From positions 1-31,166 of IMG/VR virus record IMGVR_UViG_3300044715_000234: 31,166 bases of DNA; one strand, written 5' to 3'. Under the pieces are notes generated by a model. It saw nothing but the letters and a program-made list of their open reading frames with translations. It was not told the origin of the DNA and did no database searches. Of this stretch, positions 20,801 to 30,489 are shown piece after piece; positions within the stretch are counted from its first letter, which is position 1, and the number at the start of each line of letters is the position of its first letter. A program made the translations under genes and the position numbers. Source of the stretch: a virus.

Positions 20801-21151
20801 GTGTCCCTTCGTGACCGAATTTTAGCCGCCAATGACATTGAGTCAAAGGTGTTCCATGTAGCCCAATGGGGTATTGACATTGAATTGCGAACGCTCAGTG
20901 CTTCTGATCGTGCCCAGTTGGTCAGTTCCTGTATGAGTGCTGACGGGACGGTTGATATTCAAAAGATGTATCCGTCGCTCATCATTGCGTGTGTTTACGA
21001 TCCCGAAACTGGTGGTCGTGTTTTCTCTGTTGAAGACATGGATGCCATTTCAGATAAGTCTGCGTCTGCTGTGGAGTTTGTGGCACAGAAGGCAATGGAA
21101 ATGTCGGGTATGAAGCCTGATGCGATTGATGAAGAGGGAAAAGGCAATTAG
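20801..21151 (+). CDS. Tail assembly chaperone, short form (gpG-like)
   Basis: The 116-residue product starts at GTG 20801 behind AAGGAG. It has the shape of the short chaperone that coats the tape measure protein before the tube forms: MSLRDRILAANDIESKVFHV, LSASDRAQLVSSCM, MYPSLIIACVYDPETGGRVF, and a helical, acidic end. Near its stop it carries an in-frame G-GGA-AAA heptamer, at which a share of ribosomes should slip to make the long form. It sits between the tail tube genes and the tape measure gene, as expected. Confidence 0.8.
   Translation: MSLRDRILAANDIESKVFHVAQWGIDIELRTLSASDRAQLVSSCMSADGTVDIQKMYPSLIIACVYDPETGGRVFSVEDMDAISDKSASAVEFVAQKAMEMSGMKPDAIDEEGKGN
21136..21142 (+). promoter_or_regulatory. 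Programmed -1 frameshift site GGGAAAA
   Basis: The heptamer is in the zero frame as G GGA AAA, the X-XXY-YYZ form used by lambda-like tail chaperones (lambda G/GT uses GGGAAAG). After a -1 slip, translation continues as RQLADPEYRYYFVLSERLGR and stays open to the TAG at 21331. The downstream frame has no usable start near its beginning. Confidence 0.9.
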
Positions 21152-21333
21152 CCGATCCCGAATATAGGTATTACTTCGTCCTTTCAGAGCGTTTGGGGCG
21201 GACAGTTGAAGAGTTGTTGTGGGGATCACCAAATCATCGTCCGCTGAGTTCAGACGAACTGATTGGGTGGGCGGCACATGACAAATTAACTGCGTGGGAG
21301 CGTGAACAAGCGATGGCGAAGGCGAGAAGATAG
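21142..21333 (+). CDS. Tail assembly chaperone, frameshift extension (T part of GT)
   Basis: This reading frame is entered by the -1 shift at 21136-21142 and adds 63 codons to give a product of about 177 residues. Its contents (YYFVLSERLGRTVEELLWGS, then SSDELIGWAAHDKLTAWEREQ) match the T-like part of tail chaperones, including the common WxxxD..xAWER ending that overlaps the host cell's role in tape binding. No independent start exists until ATG 21312. The stop comes four bases before the tape measure ATG. Confidence 0.85.
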   Translation, partial: RQLADPEYRYYFVLSERLGRTVEELLWGSPNHRPLSSDELIGWAAHDKLTAWEREQAMAKARR

Positions 21334-21336
21334 CAA

Positions 21337-24300
21337 ATGGCTATAACCGTTGACGCTGTACTTGGTGCTGATGTATCTGGCTTTGTCTCAGGGATGGGGC
21401 AGGCTCAACAGGCGTTCTCAAATACTGCTAAGACAATCACTGGTGGCACCAATGCGATGGGGTCTAGCCTTCAGTCCACTACTAACGCCAGTAATGCTTT
21501 CCATGACGCGGCGGTCAAGATGGGTGTGGCTGTTGGTGTTGCTGGGCTGGCGTTAGTTAAGTTCAGTCATAGCGCATTTGGTGTTGCGGCGGATGTTGCC
21601 GAAATGAATGTGGCGATGGAGGCTGTGGGTAAGTCGTCGGGTGTTGGTGGTAAAGCGTTGACGGATGCCGCCGTAGCGGTCCGTAAACAGGGTATTGAAA
21701 TGAAGGCATCTCAGGAGATTGCTTTGCTTTTCGTGAAGTCAAACCTTGATTTGGCGGATGCGAGCAAGTTGGCTCGTGTTGCTCAAGACTTTGCTGTGTT
21801 GTCGCAAAGAAACTCAACCGATGTTGCTAAAACGCTTGCTTACGCTATTCAGACGGGCAACAGTATGTTGCTTAAGGGTGTGGGTATCACTAAGTACGCT
21901 GGTGAAGCGTATGCGGAGTATGCAACTAAGTTAGGTAAGTCGTCTAACAACTTAACTAACTCGGAACGCCAGCAAGCAATTTTGAACATGGTTATGGATG
22001 AGGGTGCGAAGGTTGCTGGTACTTATGAAGCGGCGATGACTGAATCTGGGAAGGTTCTTCGTTCGTTCCCTCGTATTATCAACGACATTAAGTTGGAGTT
22101 TGGAACCCTATTTTTGGATGGTTTTGGTCCTGTCATTTTGGCGGCGTATTCAACTTTCAAACAGTTCTCATTGATGATTCGTGAGGGTGGAGCGTTGCAC
22201 CCGATCATTACGGCTTTGACACAATCGTTTACTACTTTGATTTCGCCGTTACAAGGCGTTTTCAAAAATATGAAGCATGCGATGGAGATGTTTCAGTTAG
22301 GCAGTTTTGATATTGACGCTGTTTCTGCTCGGATCACTGAGTTGTTACCGCTGATTACTGCGTTGTCTGTCGGTTTGGCGGCGTTCGCTGGTAAAGACAT
22401 TGTTGGTCAAATCCCAGTTTTGGGTCAATGGTTACAGAAATTAACAGCAGGCATTAGTCCGCTGGGGCTTGGTATAGCGACCCTCATTTTGATGTCGCCA
22501 GAACTTCGTGCCGTATTTATGGATTTAGTAAAGAGTTTGGAACCGTTGTTGCCTGTGGTTATGGATCTTGGGGAAACAATCATGGATTCCATGAACCAAG
22601 TGTTAAAGGCTGTTGCCAATGTTGCTCAAGGAATGCAAGGTTCAATAGTTTCTATTCTGACTGGAATGGTCAATGCGATATCGGCGATCAGTGTTGTTGT
22701 TTTGCCTGTGATTAACGGTTTAGCGTCGCTGTTGACTGTTCTGACTGCCAACAAAGCAGTTATGGCGGCGTTGTTGCCAATCATCATGGCTTTTGTTGTT
22801 CAAAAGAAGTTGATGGGTCTTAACGCTGATGGTTCTGCAAAGGCGTTAACAAAGTTGGTAACAGGCTTTAAAACTTTTGGTGCCAGCATGCGAGATACGA
22901 TTACATACCAAAAAACTTTAGCGGCTAATAATTTTAATTTTATTTCTTCGTTTGGGGCTTTACGAGCGGCAGGTGTTGCCTCTTTTAAATCAATTGCTGT
23001 GGCGGCTAAAGGTTTAATGGCTTCTCTCGGACCAATGATTTTGGCAATGGTTGCTATTCAACTTGTGGTTGCGGCGATCGGTGCGTTTGGTGCAAAGCAG
23101 AAAGAAAATGCCGCTCGTACTAAAGAGATGAGTGAGGCTTTGCGTGACAATACGAAAGCGTTGCTAGAAAACAAAGAGGCTCTTCTTGAGGGTGCTGACG
23201 GTTCCGACCTTTTGTCTGACGCTATTTTTAAGACGGGCGAAGACAGTGCCAAACTTGTTGCGGCTTTTGGCAAACTTAATCAGGTTGCTAGTTTGGAAAG
23301 TTTCGCTTCTGCCCACGATAATTTTAGGCAATTTGCTGAAGAAATTTTGGTTGCTGAAGGTGCTACGAGATCAGCCGCTAAATCAATGGCAAAGTTGATT
23401 GACGATACTGACGGCAACGATTTTGACGCTTATGACGGTGATGCTTTCCAGCCTATGTTGATGGCGTTGGAGGAAATCCAAGACCAGATTGAAAAAACTG
23501 ACTTTTCAAAAATCATTCAAGATCAAGTTGACATGTTGATGGGTAGCGGTCAGTTAACGACTGGGATAATTGCTGAGGCTCAGGCTTTGGCTAATGCTGA
23601 CGCGGCAAAGTTCGGTTACGGTGAAGCCGCTACAGACGCGGCGTTTGCAAATTATTTGATGGCTGGAGCAACAGATTACGCTCGGCGAATGCTTGAAGGT
23701 GAAAATGAGGCTGTTGCAGTTGGGATTATGCTTCACGGCGATTTAATGATGAATAAGCGTGAACTAAACAAAATGAACCAAGTAGAGCATGTCGCTGTTA
23801 AGTCGTTGACTGAAACCTATTTGGAACTTCAAATTGCCAACGGCGGTAATGCTGTCGCGTTAGATGACTATGCGAAGAGTGTTCAGGGTGCGTATCGTGA
23901 CACGATCTCGTTGTTTAGGGCAAACAGGACTTTGAGTGCAACACTTAAAACTGCCGCCCAAGACATTATTTACGGTGAACAAACTTTTGACGACTTTAAG
24001 AACACTGCTTACGACATTGGCGATGCGATCTTAACTTTCAACAAGAATTTGATTGACCAGAAGTTGCCGTTGGAAGAGGTTGAAAGCAAAACTGCGGCGT
24101 ATGTTCAGCAATTGATTGGTGCGGGTATTCAGGCTGGGTACAGTAAGGAAGCGATCAAAGAAGTTGTTGACGCTATGAATTTGGTTAACGGCACTACGGC
24201 TACTTTGTATTTTGATTTGTCTTCGGCTCAAGCGGCTTTGGATGCTATAGCGGCTGTTTATAAGGCTGTTTATTTGATTAGCAATGATACGGCGGGCTTG

Positions 24301-25740
24301 AAGAAGATGACTGATGCTATGCGTGAGGCTCAAATCGCTGTTGACAGTTTTAATACTAAAAAGGCTGGCAAGAGTGGTGGCGGCGGTGGTGGTGGTTCTA
24401 AGCCTAAGCAAGAGGATCCGTTCGCTTGGGTTAAGGGTTGGGTTGACGATCTTGTGTCGTATGCGAACGATCAGATTTCTAGTTCTACGCTCGGTGATCT
24501 TCTCGGTTTGACGGGTGAAGAGACTACGGGTGACAAGGTTCGTGGTGTGTTTAAGGATTTGAATGCTCAGGCTGAGAAGTTGGGTTTGAAGAACATTCCT
24601 GCTGTTGCTTCTGCTTTGAACAGTTTGAAAACAAAGTATGAGCAGTTGGCGAAGATGGCTGAGTCTCGTGATCTTTTGGGTGGTCGCATTGAAGATGCAA
24701 AGATCAAGATCGGCGAGTTGGAGTCGTTGATTTCTGGTTTGGCTGAAACTTTGAAGAATCTTCAGGAAGAGGCTGGTGGTATCGCTCAGGGTTACGGTCT
24801 GAATATTGTTGGTGCTATTTTGCCGACTGATTCGGCGTTGGATAAGGCTCGTGCGGCGTTAACTGAGTATCAGCGGTTGGTTGACGAGCGTAATGCGATC
24901 ATCCAGAACGCTCAGGCGTATGCCGTACAGGTAGCGACAAGCATGATGCCTCCGTTAAGTGAGTCAAATACGGTTGCTCGTGCTTCACGGGTTCTTCGTT
25001 TGGCTCAGGAGTTCCGTGACGGTATTTCGGAGATGCGAGATCGTGGTTTCCCGAAGGACATGATCGCTGAGGTTATTGGTGCGGGTGTGGTTTCGGGTGG
25101 CAAGTTGGCTCGTGGTTTGTTGGCGATGTCCGCTGGTGATCTGTCTGATTTGGTAGATATTCGTTCGCAGATTGCCAGTGTCGCTAATGAAACAGCAATT
25201 AGTGCTACGACAATCATGTTTGATCCTTCTCAGGTCAGGGATTTGAATGACCAGATTGCGGCTCAAGGCAGGATTGTTGAGGATCTTTGGGGTGGGGTTA
25301 TTGCTGGGGCACAGGCGGCGTTAACGACCGCTCAAACTGAGTTGGCTAATCAAAACATTTTGTTGGCTGATTTGAATACGCAGTTGGCGGATGCGAACAC
25401 TGCTATCGCCCAGTTGGTGAGTGCTATTCAGGTTGAGTTCCATGATGCCATGTTTGAATTTTTGGCTGGGTTTAACGGTGCGATTGATCGTTTGGTAACT
25501 CCGACCACGGCTGGCGTAACCCCGTTCGCTAATGGCGGCATCGTGACTATGCCAACAATTGGTCTGGTGGGCGAGGCTGGCGCAGAAGCAATCATTCCTT
25601 TGTCCCAGATGGGTTCTTTGGGGACTACGAATGTGTATGTGACGGTTCAGGGTACGGTTTCTTCGGAGCGGGATCTTGTTGAGGCTGTTCGTGTTGGTTT
25701 GGTGAAGGCTCAGAAATCTGGGCGGGGTCTGTTGATATGA
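21337..25740 (+). CDS. Tape measure protein
   Basis: At 1467 residues this is the longest gene in the window. The N-terminus (AVLGADVSGFVSGMGQAQQAFSN) and C-terminal FANGGIVTMPTIGLVGEAGAEAIIPL (about 1395-1421) are typical tape measure signatures. Hydrophobic stretches near 365-390, 425-500 and 565-590 could insert in the host membrane on ejection. A Gly linker (KSGGGGGGGSKPKQ) near 1012 splits the helical body from the C-terminal part. At a usual 1.5 angstroms per residue, the tail would be roughly 200 nm; that is a rule of thumb, not a measurement. ATG 21337 follows the chaperone stop. Confidence 0.9.
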   Translation: MAITVDAVLGADVSGFVSGMGQAQQAFSNTAKTITGGTNAMGSSLQSTTNASNAFHDAAVKMGVAVGVAGLALVKFSHSAFGVAADVAEMNVAMEAVGKSSGVGGKALTDAAVAVRKQGIEMKASQEIALLFVKSNLDLADASKLARVAQDFAVLSQRNSTDVAKTLAYAIQTGNSMLLKGVGITKYAGEAYAEYATKLGKSSNNLTNSERQQAILNMVMDEGAKVAGTYEAAMTESGKVLRSFPRIINDIKLEFGTLFLDGFGPVILAAYSTFKQFSLMIREGGALHPIITALTQSFTTLISPLQGVFKNMKHAMEMFQLGSFDIDAVSARITELLPLITALSVGLAAFAGKDIVGQIPVLGQWLQKLTAGISPLGLGIATLILMSPELRAVFMDLVKSLEPLLPVVMDLGETIMDSMNQVLKAVANVAQGMQGSIVSILTGMVNAISAISVVVLPVINGLASLLTVLTANKAVMAALLPIIMAFVVQKKLMGLNADGSAKALTKLVTGFKTFGASMRDTITYQKTLAANNFNFISSFGALRAAGVASFKSIAVAAKGLMASLGPMILAMVAIQLVVAAIGAFGAKQKENAARTKEMSEALRDNTKALLENKEALLEGADGSDLLSDAIFKTGEDSAKLVAAFGKLNQVASLESFASAHDNFRQFAEEILVAEGATRSAAKSMAKLIDDTDGNDFDAYDGDAFQPMLMALEEIQDQIEKTDFSKIIQDQVDMLMGSGQLTTGIIAEAQALANADAAKFGYGEAATDAAFANYLMAGATDYARRMLEGENEAVAVGIMLHGDLMMNKRELNKMNQVEHVAVKSLTETYLELQIANGGNAVALDDYAKSVQGAYRDTISLFRANRTLSATLKTAAQDIIYGEQTFDDFKNTAYDIGDAILTFNKNLIDQKLPLEEVESKTAAYVQQLIGAGIQAGYSKEAIKEVVDAMNLVNGTTATLYFDLSSAQAALDAIAAVYKAVYLISNDTAGLKKMTDAMREAQIAVDSFNTKKAGKSGGGGGGGSKPKQEDPFAWVKGWVDDLVSYANDQISSSTLGDLLGLTGEETTGDKVRGVFKDLNAQAEKLGLKNIPAVASALNSLKTKYEQLAKMAESRDLLGGRIEDAKIKIGELESLISGLAETLKNLQEEAGGIAQGYGLNIVGAILPTDSALDKARAALTEYQRLVDERNAIIQNAQAYAVQVATSMMPPLSESNTVARASRVLRLAQEFRDGISEMRDRGFPKDMIAEVIGAGVVSGGKLARGLLAMSAGDLSDLVDIRSQIASVANETAISATTIMFDPSQVRDLNDQIAAQGRIVEDLWGGVIAGAQAALTTAQTELANQNILLADLNTQLADANTAIAQLVSAIQVEFHDAMFEFLAGFNGAIDRLVTPTTAGVTPFANGGIVTMPTIGLVGEAGAEAIIPLSQMGSLGTTNVYVTVQGTVSSERDLVEAVRVGLVKAQKSGRGLLI

Positions 25741-26984
25741 GTTTGCCGAATATTCGTGTGTACATTAAGCCTGACGCGGCGTTTAAGGCTTCGGGTAACG
25801 GTATTTTGGGTACGAGTTTGTTGGGTGCGGGTTTTCTTTTGGGTCCGCCGTCTGCGGCGTTTGTTGAGTTGACACCGATTACTGCGGTGAGTATTCGTCG
25901 TGGTCGGACGCGTGCGACTGACAGTTTTGATGCTGGTGCGGCGACAGCAACTTTTGTGGACACTACAGGTACTTTTAATCCTGATAACACGAGTTCTATT
26001 TTGTATGTTGGTGGGGTTTCGTATATCAAGCCGTTACGCCAGTTCAAAATTACGACTGTTATTGGTGGTGCAGAGTATTCGCTTTTTAACGGGTATGTGA
26101 ACGATTACAAGTACGAATATTCGCAGGGTGTTAACGCTGTTCAGGTCACAATTTCTGCTGTTGACCCGTTTCGTGTGTTGAGTTTAGGAAATGTGGAAAC
26201 TATTGCTGGTGCTACATATAACGAGTTGAGTTCTGCTCGGATATCAAAAATTCTTAACCAAGCATCTATCCCTACTGGTGTTCAAAACATTTTGACTGGT
26301 GACAGTTATGTGACAGACGATCCTGCCAATCTTCGGTCAGGTTTAGAAGCGGTTCAGCAGGTTGAACATACGGAGATGGGTGCTTTTTTTGTTGATCGTA
26401 ACGGAAAATTTACTTTTTATGGTCGTAAATATTTGCAACAGTTAGCGGCAGGGTATGCGAAGACTCCGCTTGTTTTTAATGAGACTTCAGGTTTGGCGTT
26501 TGAGGCTATAACACAAACTTTTGATGACGAAAACATTACGAATGACATAACGATTAACGGTCCTGACATTTTGGAAGTGCAGAAGACTGATGCAACCAGT
26601 ATTTTGGATTATTCGTCTAGGAGTACGGTGCTTTCAGGTTTGTTGTTGGTGACTGATGCTGAGGCAGAAAATTTGGCTAACTATTTGTTGAGTTCTCGTA
26701 AGGATCCTCAGTTGGTTATTAGTGGTATTGAGGTGTCGCCGATGTCTTTGTCGGATGCGAACTTGTTGTCGGTTGTTGTTTGTGATTTGTTGGATCCGAT
26801 TACTTTGACGAAAAAGTATTCGGGTTCCGCTATTGATTTGACTCGTACTTTGACGATTCAAGGTATTGACCATGATATTCGTCCGGGTTCGTGGAGTTTG
26901 AAGTTTGGTTTGGCTGAACCTGTTGGTGGGGATGCTCTTGTTTTGGATTATGGCAAACTTGATGTGAATACTTTGGGTTACTGA
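25737..26984 (+). CDS. Distal tail / minor tail protein
   Basis: This 415-residue protein directly follows the tape measure gene (ATGA overlap). It begins with a strand-rich region (LPNIRVYIKPDAAFKAS, then VSIRRGRTRATDSFDAGAATATFVDTTGTFNP), which is typical of actinophage minor tail proteins of the Dit/Tal group. A middle domain (GTFNPDN..., YSLFNGYVNDYKYEYSQGVNAVQVTISAVDPFRVL) and a C-terminal barrel (GSWSLKFGLAEP) follow. It probably forms the tail tip hub. The family is inferred from order and pattern. Confidence 0.75.
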   Translation: MSLPNIRVYIKPDAAFKASGNGILGTSLLGAGFLLGPPSAAFVELTPITAVSIRRGRTRATDSFDAGAATATFVDTTGTFNPDNTSSILYVGGVSYIKPLRQFKITTVIGGAEYSLFNGYVNDYKYEYSQGVNAVQVTISAVDPFRVLSLGNVETIAGATYNELSSARISKILNQASIPTGVQNILTGDSYVTDDPANLRSGLEAVQQVEHTEMGAFFVDRNGKFTFYGRKYLQQLAAGYAKTPLVFNETSGLAFEAITQTFDDENITNDITINGPDILEVQKTDATSILDYSSRSTVLSGLLLVTDAEAENLANYLLSSRKDPQLVISGIEVSPMSLSDANLLSVVVCDLLDPITLTKKYSGSAIDLTRTLTIQGIDHDIRPGSWSLKFGLAEPVGGDALVLDYGKLDVNTLGY

Positions 26985-26994
26985 AAGGTTAGAT

Positions 26995-27480
26995 ATGACT
27001 ATTACTCCGCTTTCTACTTCTTATTTGGACGGGTCTGTTTTTTCGGCTTCTGACATTAATGCTACGAACACGGCGGTGAATGCGAACACTGCTATTCGTT
27101 CGTTGATTGCCGCTAAGGGTGACCTTTTGTCGGGTAGTGCTGATGACACGCTTGTTAAAACGACTGTTGGTGCTAATAACACGGTGCTTTATGCTGATAG
27201 TGGTCAGTCTGGTGGTGTTTTTTGGGGGACTATTACTTCGGCGATGATTACGGATGGCACGATTACTGGTACAGACATTGCTTCTGGGACAATAACTTCA
27301 GCGAACATTGTTGACGGCACAATTACAACCACTGACATCAGTGCTTCGGCGGCTATTTCGTACACAAAATTGGCTGGTGTTTACAATAACGCTGGTTCAA
27401 CAAACCCTAAAATAACTATTTCAACTTCTAGTGGTTCTGGTCAGGCTGGAGCATTAGGTGATGTTTGGTTCCAATACTGA
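26995..27480 (+). CDS. Minor tail / fibre-stem protein with GTIT repeats
   Basis: The 161-residue product opens with TPLSTSYLDGSVFSASDINATNTAVNANTAI, an attachment-like helix region. It continues with repeats of the form DGTITGTDIASGTITSANIVDGTITTTDI, typical of trimeric fibre stems. A short Gly/Ser-rich end ends in DVWFQY. It likely links the tail tip to the receptor-binding part. A weak GAAAGG precedes ATG 26995. Confidence 0.65.
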   Translation: MTITPLSTSYLDGSVFSASDINATNTAVNANTAIRSLIAAKGDLLSGSADDTLVKTTVGANNTVLYADSGQSGGVFWGTITSAMITDGTITGTDIASGTITSANIVDGTITTTDISASAAISYTKLAGVYNNAGSTNPKITISTSSGSGQAGALGDVWFQY

Positions 27481-28538
27481 TGGCTGGAATATGGGTTCAT
27501 AACGGTTCTGGTTTTCAGCCGGTTTCTTCGGCTCAAGCACCGTATGTTCATAATGGCACTGAAATGAAACGCACTAAAACTGTTTGGGTTCATAACGGTA
27601 CGCAGTTCGTTCAGGCGTATCAGTACGACACTACTAATCCTGTTATTAACGCCAATAGAACTACGACAGGTTTGTCTAATGCGAACATGAGGTTTGCTTG
27701 GTCGGGTGGGGCGTTAGTTACTGATGCTGATTCTGGTGTTGCTTCAGTAAAGATTCAGGTTCAGTACACTCCGTATGGAGGTTCGGGTGAGGGTTGGTCT
27801 GACTTCCAGACTTTGACTCAGGCACAGTGGGAGGCGACTTCGGGTTCGTTTGATTTTACTCCTTCAACTGCCAAGCGTCGCCAATGGGTTTTCTTTACGG
27901 AAACGGTTAGTCGTTATTATGTCGGGTTCCGTGTTGTTGCTACCGACAATGTGGGGTTGGTTACAAACTCTAGTGAGGTAGCGGCATTTACTAAGCCTTA
28001 TGGTGGATTGTTAATTGCTCCAGCCTCTGGTTCTACTGGTTCGGACTCGTATGGTGTTAGCCCTGCCCAATGGTTTGGTTTGACTCAAGGTGGCGTTCGT
28101 TTTGGTAACGGTACAAGTGCTGGTTTAGGTAACTGGACGAACGGTGCGTACTTCTATGGCACAGAACTTGCAGATGCCTGTCTCGGTTATGCACCTGACT
28201 CTGGCTCATTCATAGTTCAACGCAAATCGTCACAAGGTACTTCAGGCACTGCGTACTTCAAGTACCACGGCAACACATTTTCCACAGGAGCAACTAACGC
28301 AACTTTTGGTGGCGACTTTGTTTCATTTAACCTCACAGGAACTGATGTTTCGGGAACTCTTTCTATGCCTGCTAACTGGCTGTCTGATATTCCGTCTGGA
28401 ACGGCTAGAGGTTTTGGTATGTTGAACGGTGGAAGCAGTACGGTTATCAAAGTTCTTTATACTTGGAATGAACAAATTGTCGGCAGTTCACCTCCCACAT
28501 ATTCAAGTTCTGGCGTAATTTCACTCAATTTTAGTTAG
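27480..28538 (+). CDS. Tail protein with N-terminal VHNG repeats and Ig/Fn3-like domain
   Basis: This 352-residue protein starts at ATG 27480, which overlaps the previous stop (TGATG). The first 50 residues hold three VHNG units (WVHNGSGFQPV, YVHNGTEMKRT, WVHNGTQFVQA), a short strand repeat that I take to be an attachment module. An Ig- or fibronectin-like region follows (NANRTTTGLSNANMRFAWSGG, VASVKIQVQYTPYGG, AVSRYYVGFRVVATDNVG-like pattern). The C-terminal 170 residues are Gly/Ser-rich and beta. It is a likely receptor-binding or fibre protein; its target is unknown. Confidence 0.65.
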   Translation: MAGIWVHNGSGFQPVSSAQAPYVHNGTEMKRTKTVWVHNGTQFVQAYQYDTTNPVINANRTTTGLSNANMRFAWSGGALVTDADSGVASVKIQVQYTPYGGSGEGWSDFQTLTQAQWEATSGSFDFTPSTAKRRQWVFFTETVSRYYVGFRVVATDNVGLVTNSSEVAAFTKPYGGLLIAPASGSTGSDSYGVSPAQWFGLTQGGVRFGNGTSAGLGNWTNGAYFYGTELADACLGYAPDSGSFIVQRKSSQGTSGTAYFKYHGNTFSTGATNATFGGDFVSFNLTGTDVSGTLSMPANWLSDIPSGTARGFGMLNGGSSTVIKVLYTWNEQIVGSSPPTYSSSGVISLNFS

Positions 28539-28583
28539 GTCTTGTAATAGAAAACACAATCAACATTCAACAAAGGACTTATT

Positions 28584-29039
28584 ATGGCGATTTCACCTAA
28601 CACAACATTCGGTACCGGGGCTGTTCTTACTTCGGATCAGGCAAATCGTTTCCCTCGTGGAGTGATGGCTTTTACTACTGCAACTGCTTCAGACACAACA
28701 ATTACAAGCGAAGAAGTACAGTTGGGATTATCGTTTACTGCTGTCGCTAATCGTTACTACAAGATCACCTACTTTGAGCCTGCTCTTTTCCATAGTTCTC
28801 AGGCTACTGCTACTGCTCGTATCAGATTAGGCACAACTATTGCTGGTACATTGCAACAATCATCTTTGTCTTTTGCCTATTCCACTTCTGAAGAAACAAC
28901 TTGCGTTGCGATAACAACTCTTACTGCTGGTGCAACAAACTTTGTTGCAACATTGCAAAGCAGTTCTGGCACTATCCAAGCGACTCGTAGTGCCACGCTG
29001 TATGCGTTTCTTTTAGTTGAGGATATCGGTCCTGCCTGA
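28584..29039 (+). CDS. Small tail fibre-associated beta protein
   Basis: The 151-residue product begins MAISPNTTFGTGAVLTSDQAN and continues as a beta-rich domain (YYKITYFEPALFHSS, ATARIRLGTTIAGT, TTCVAITTLTAGATNFVATLQSS). The TFGTG opening is shared with the next protein. This suggests that both attach to the same tail-tip partner through it. The C-terminal domain looks like a small jelly-roll or fibre head. AAAGGA precedes ATG 28584 after a 45-base gap with no gene. Confidence 0.6.
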   Translation: MAISPNTTFGTGAVLTSDQANRFPRGVMAFTTATASDTTITSEEVQLGLSFTAVANRYYKITYFEPALFHSSQATATARIRLGTTIAGTLQQSSLSFAYSTSEETTCVAITTLTAGATNFVATLQSSSGTIQATRSATLYAFLLVEDIGPA

Positions 29040-30334
29040 TGACAACTTTTGGTACGGGTACTGCGATTACTGCTCAGTCGTTAAACACGGCTTTCGCTAA
29101 TCTTGAAGCGCAAATAGTTGGTGGTGCGGCGGCGGCTGGTTCTTTAACTGGCACTACTCTTGCTTCTAATGTGGTGAACTCGTCACTCACCTCGGTTGGC
29201 ACTCTTGCATCGGGGTCTATACCAACAACCTTGTTGACAGGAATTGTGCCGACTGCACGCGTCAGCGGAAGTTATACAGGCATCACAGGTGTTGGCACTT
29301 TGACTGTTGGTGCTATTCCAGCATCGTTGCTCACTGGCACAACTTTGCCAGCAACGATTGTTGCTTCATCTCTTACTAGCGTTGGCACTTTGAGTGGTCT
29401 TACTTCTTCTTCACGCATTTGGGCGCAAACAGACCTCAGAGTAGGGAACGCTAACTCAGCAGTTTTATCATCAGACCCATATGCATTGATTGTGACACCA
29501 CAGGGTTATACAGGATTACCTGTTCGTATTGGTGAACATTACAATCTCGCTAGTGTTGGAACGCAAAATAGTCAGTTTACTGTTTGGGCTGGTCCTGCTA
29601 GTGGTGGTGAGGTAATCTTCAAACGAGCCGCAAACATAACAATAGCATCGCTCCAAGAAAACGGTCTATATCTATCCGAAGGCTGGTTAAGAACATACGG
29701 TCAGCGCGGTTGGTATAGCGAAACTTATGCTGGCGGAATCTACATGACTGATACCACTTGGGTTAGGACTTACAATGGTAAAAGGTTTTATTCAGACGGT
29801 GGGTATTCGGGGAATGTTAACTACGGTAATTATGGCTCAATGTCTGTGTACGGAGCATCAGGTGCTTGGGAAGGTATTACATTTCCCGATGTGGCGACAA
29901 CATGGATGTCTACTGCTAACGGGCAATACTTTGGGGTATATCGTAACAACACCACATGGAACTTCTATGTTGTTAACGGAACATTTACTCCATCTGACGA
30001 AAGATATAAACGAGACATTGAACCCTTGCAATACGGTATGAACTTGATACGGGGAATTGTTCCTATCACCTTTGACCCGTTAACAGAAGATCCTGCCGAT
30101 GATCCTGAACAGACAGTTGGCAGAACCCATTATGGGTTTACTACACAAAACATTTTGCAAGCACTCGCTAATGTTGGCGAGACAAGAGATGTTGCCATAG
30201 TGGATATTGGTGGACCAGCGAACGAGTCAAATGAGAGTGACCGCCAATACTTGAACCATTCGGGGCTTATCGCCCCTATGGTTAAGGCAATACAAGAGTT
30301 AGATTTACGACTACAACAATTGGAGACAGTATGA
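29039..30334 (+). CDS. Tail fibre with S74 intramolecular chaperone
   Basis: The 431-residue fibre opens MTTFGTGTAITAQSLNTAFANLEAQI. A stem of repeated GTL.x.VG...SLTSVGTL units follows. The C-terminus from about residue 318 is an S74-type chaperone: SDERYKRDIEPLQYGMNLIR, VGRTHYGFTTQNIL, and a helix with LIAPMVKAIQELDLRLQQLE. In this family the chaperone helps the fibre trimerise, then cuts itself off before the Ser of SD.R.K; here the cut would lie before SDERYK (29992). The start ATG overlaps the previous stop. Confidence 0.85.
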   Translation: MTTFGTGTAITAQSLNTAFANLEAQIVGGAAAAGSLTGTTLASNVVNSSLTSVGTLASGSIPTTLLTGIVPTARVSGSYTGITGVGTLTVGAIPASLLTGTTLPATIVASSLTSVGTLSGLTSSSRIWAQTDLRVGNANSAVLSSDPYALIVTPQGYTGLPVRIGEHYNLASVGTQNSQFTVWAGPASGGEVIFKRAANITIASLQENGLYLSEGWLRTYGQRGWYSETYAGGIYMTDTTWVRTYNGKRFYSDGGYSGNVNYGNYGSMSVYGASGAWEGITFPDVATTWMSTANGQYFGVYRNNTTWNFYVVNGTFTPSDERYKRDIEPLQYGMNLIRGIVPITFDPLTEDPADDPEQTVGRTHYGFTTQNILQALANVGETRDVAIVDIGGPANESNESDRQYLNHSGLIAPMVKAIQELDLRLQQLETV

Positions 30335-30471
30335 ACGAAACGCGGGTAGATGCAAACGAAGTTATTGAAGAGTTGCTTGAGCAATTAAAACAAGCGAACC
30401 TACAGATGGCTATTTTGCGTGTGATGCTAAAAAAAGCAAACTCAACCCCCGTGGAAGAACCACAAATTTAG
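30331..30471 (+). CDS. Small coiled-coil peptide downstream of the fibre (46 aa)
   Basis: This product is below the usual size cut-off but is convincing. ATG 30331 overlaps the fibre stop (ATGA), and the peptide (NEVIEELLEQLKQANLQMAI-like heptads, residues 9-36) forms a single amphipathic helix before a short Pro-containing tail. It may be a fibre-assembly chaperone, as short coiled-coil genes often follow fibre genes; this is inference from position. Confidence 0.65.
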   Translation: MNETRVDANEVIEELLEQLKQANLQMAILRVMLKKANSTPVEEPQI

Positions 30472-30489
30472 GGTTGATATAGTTGGGTC

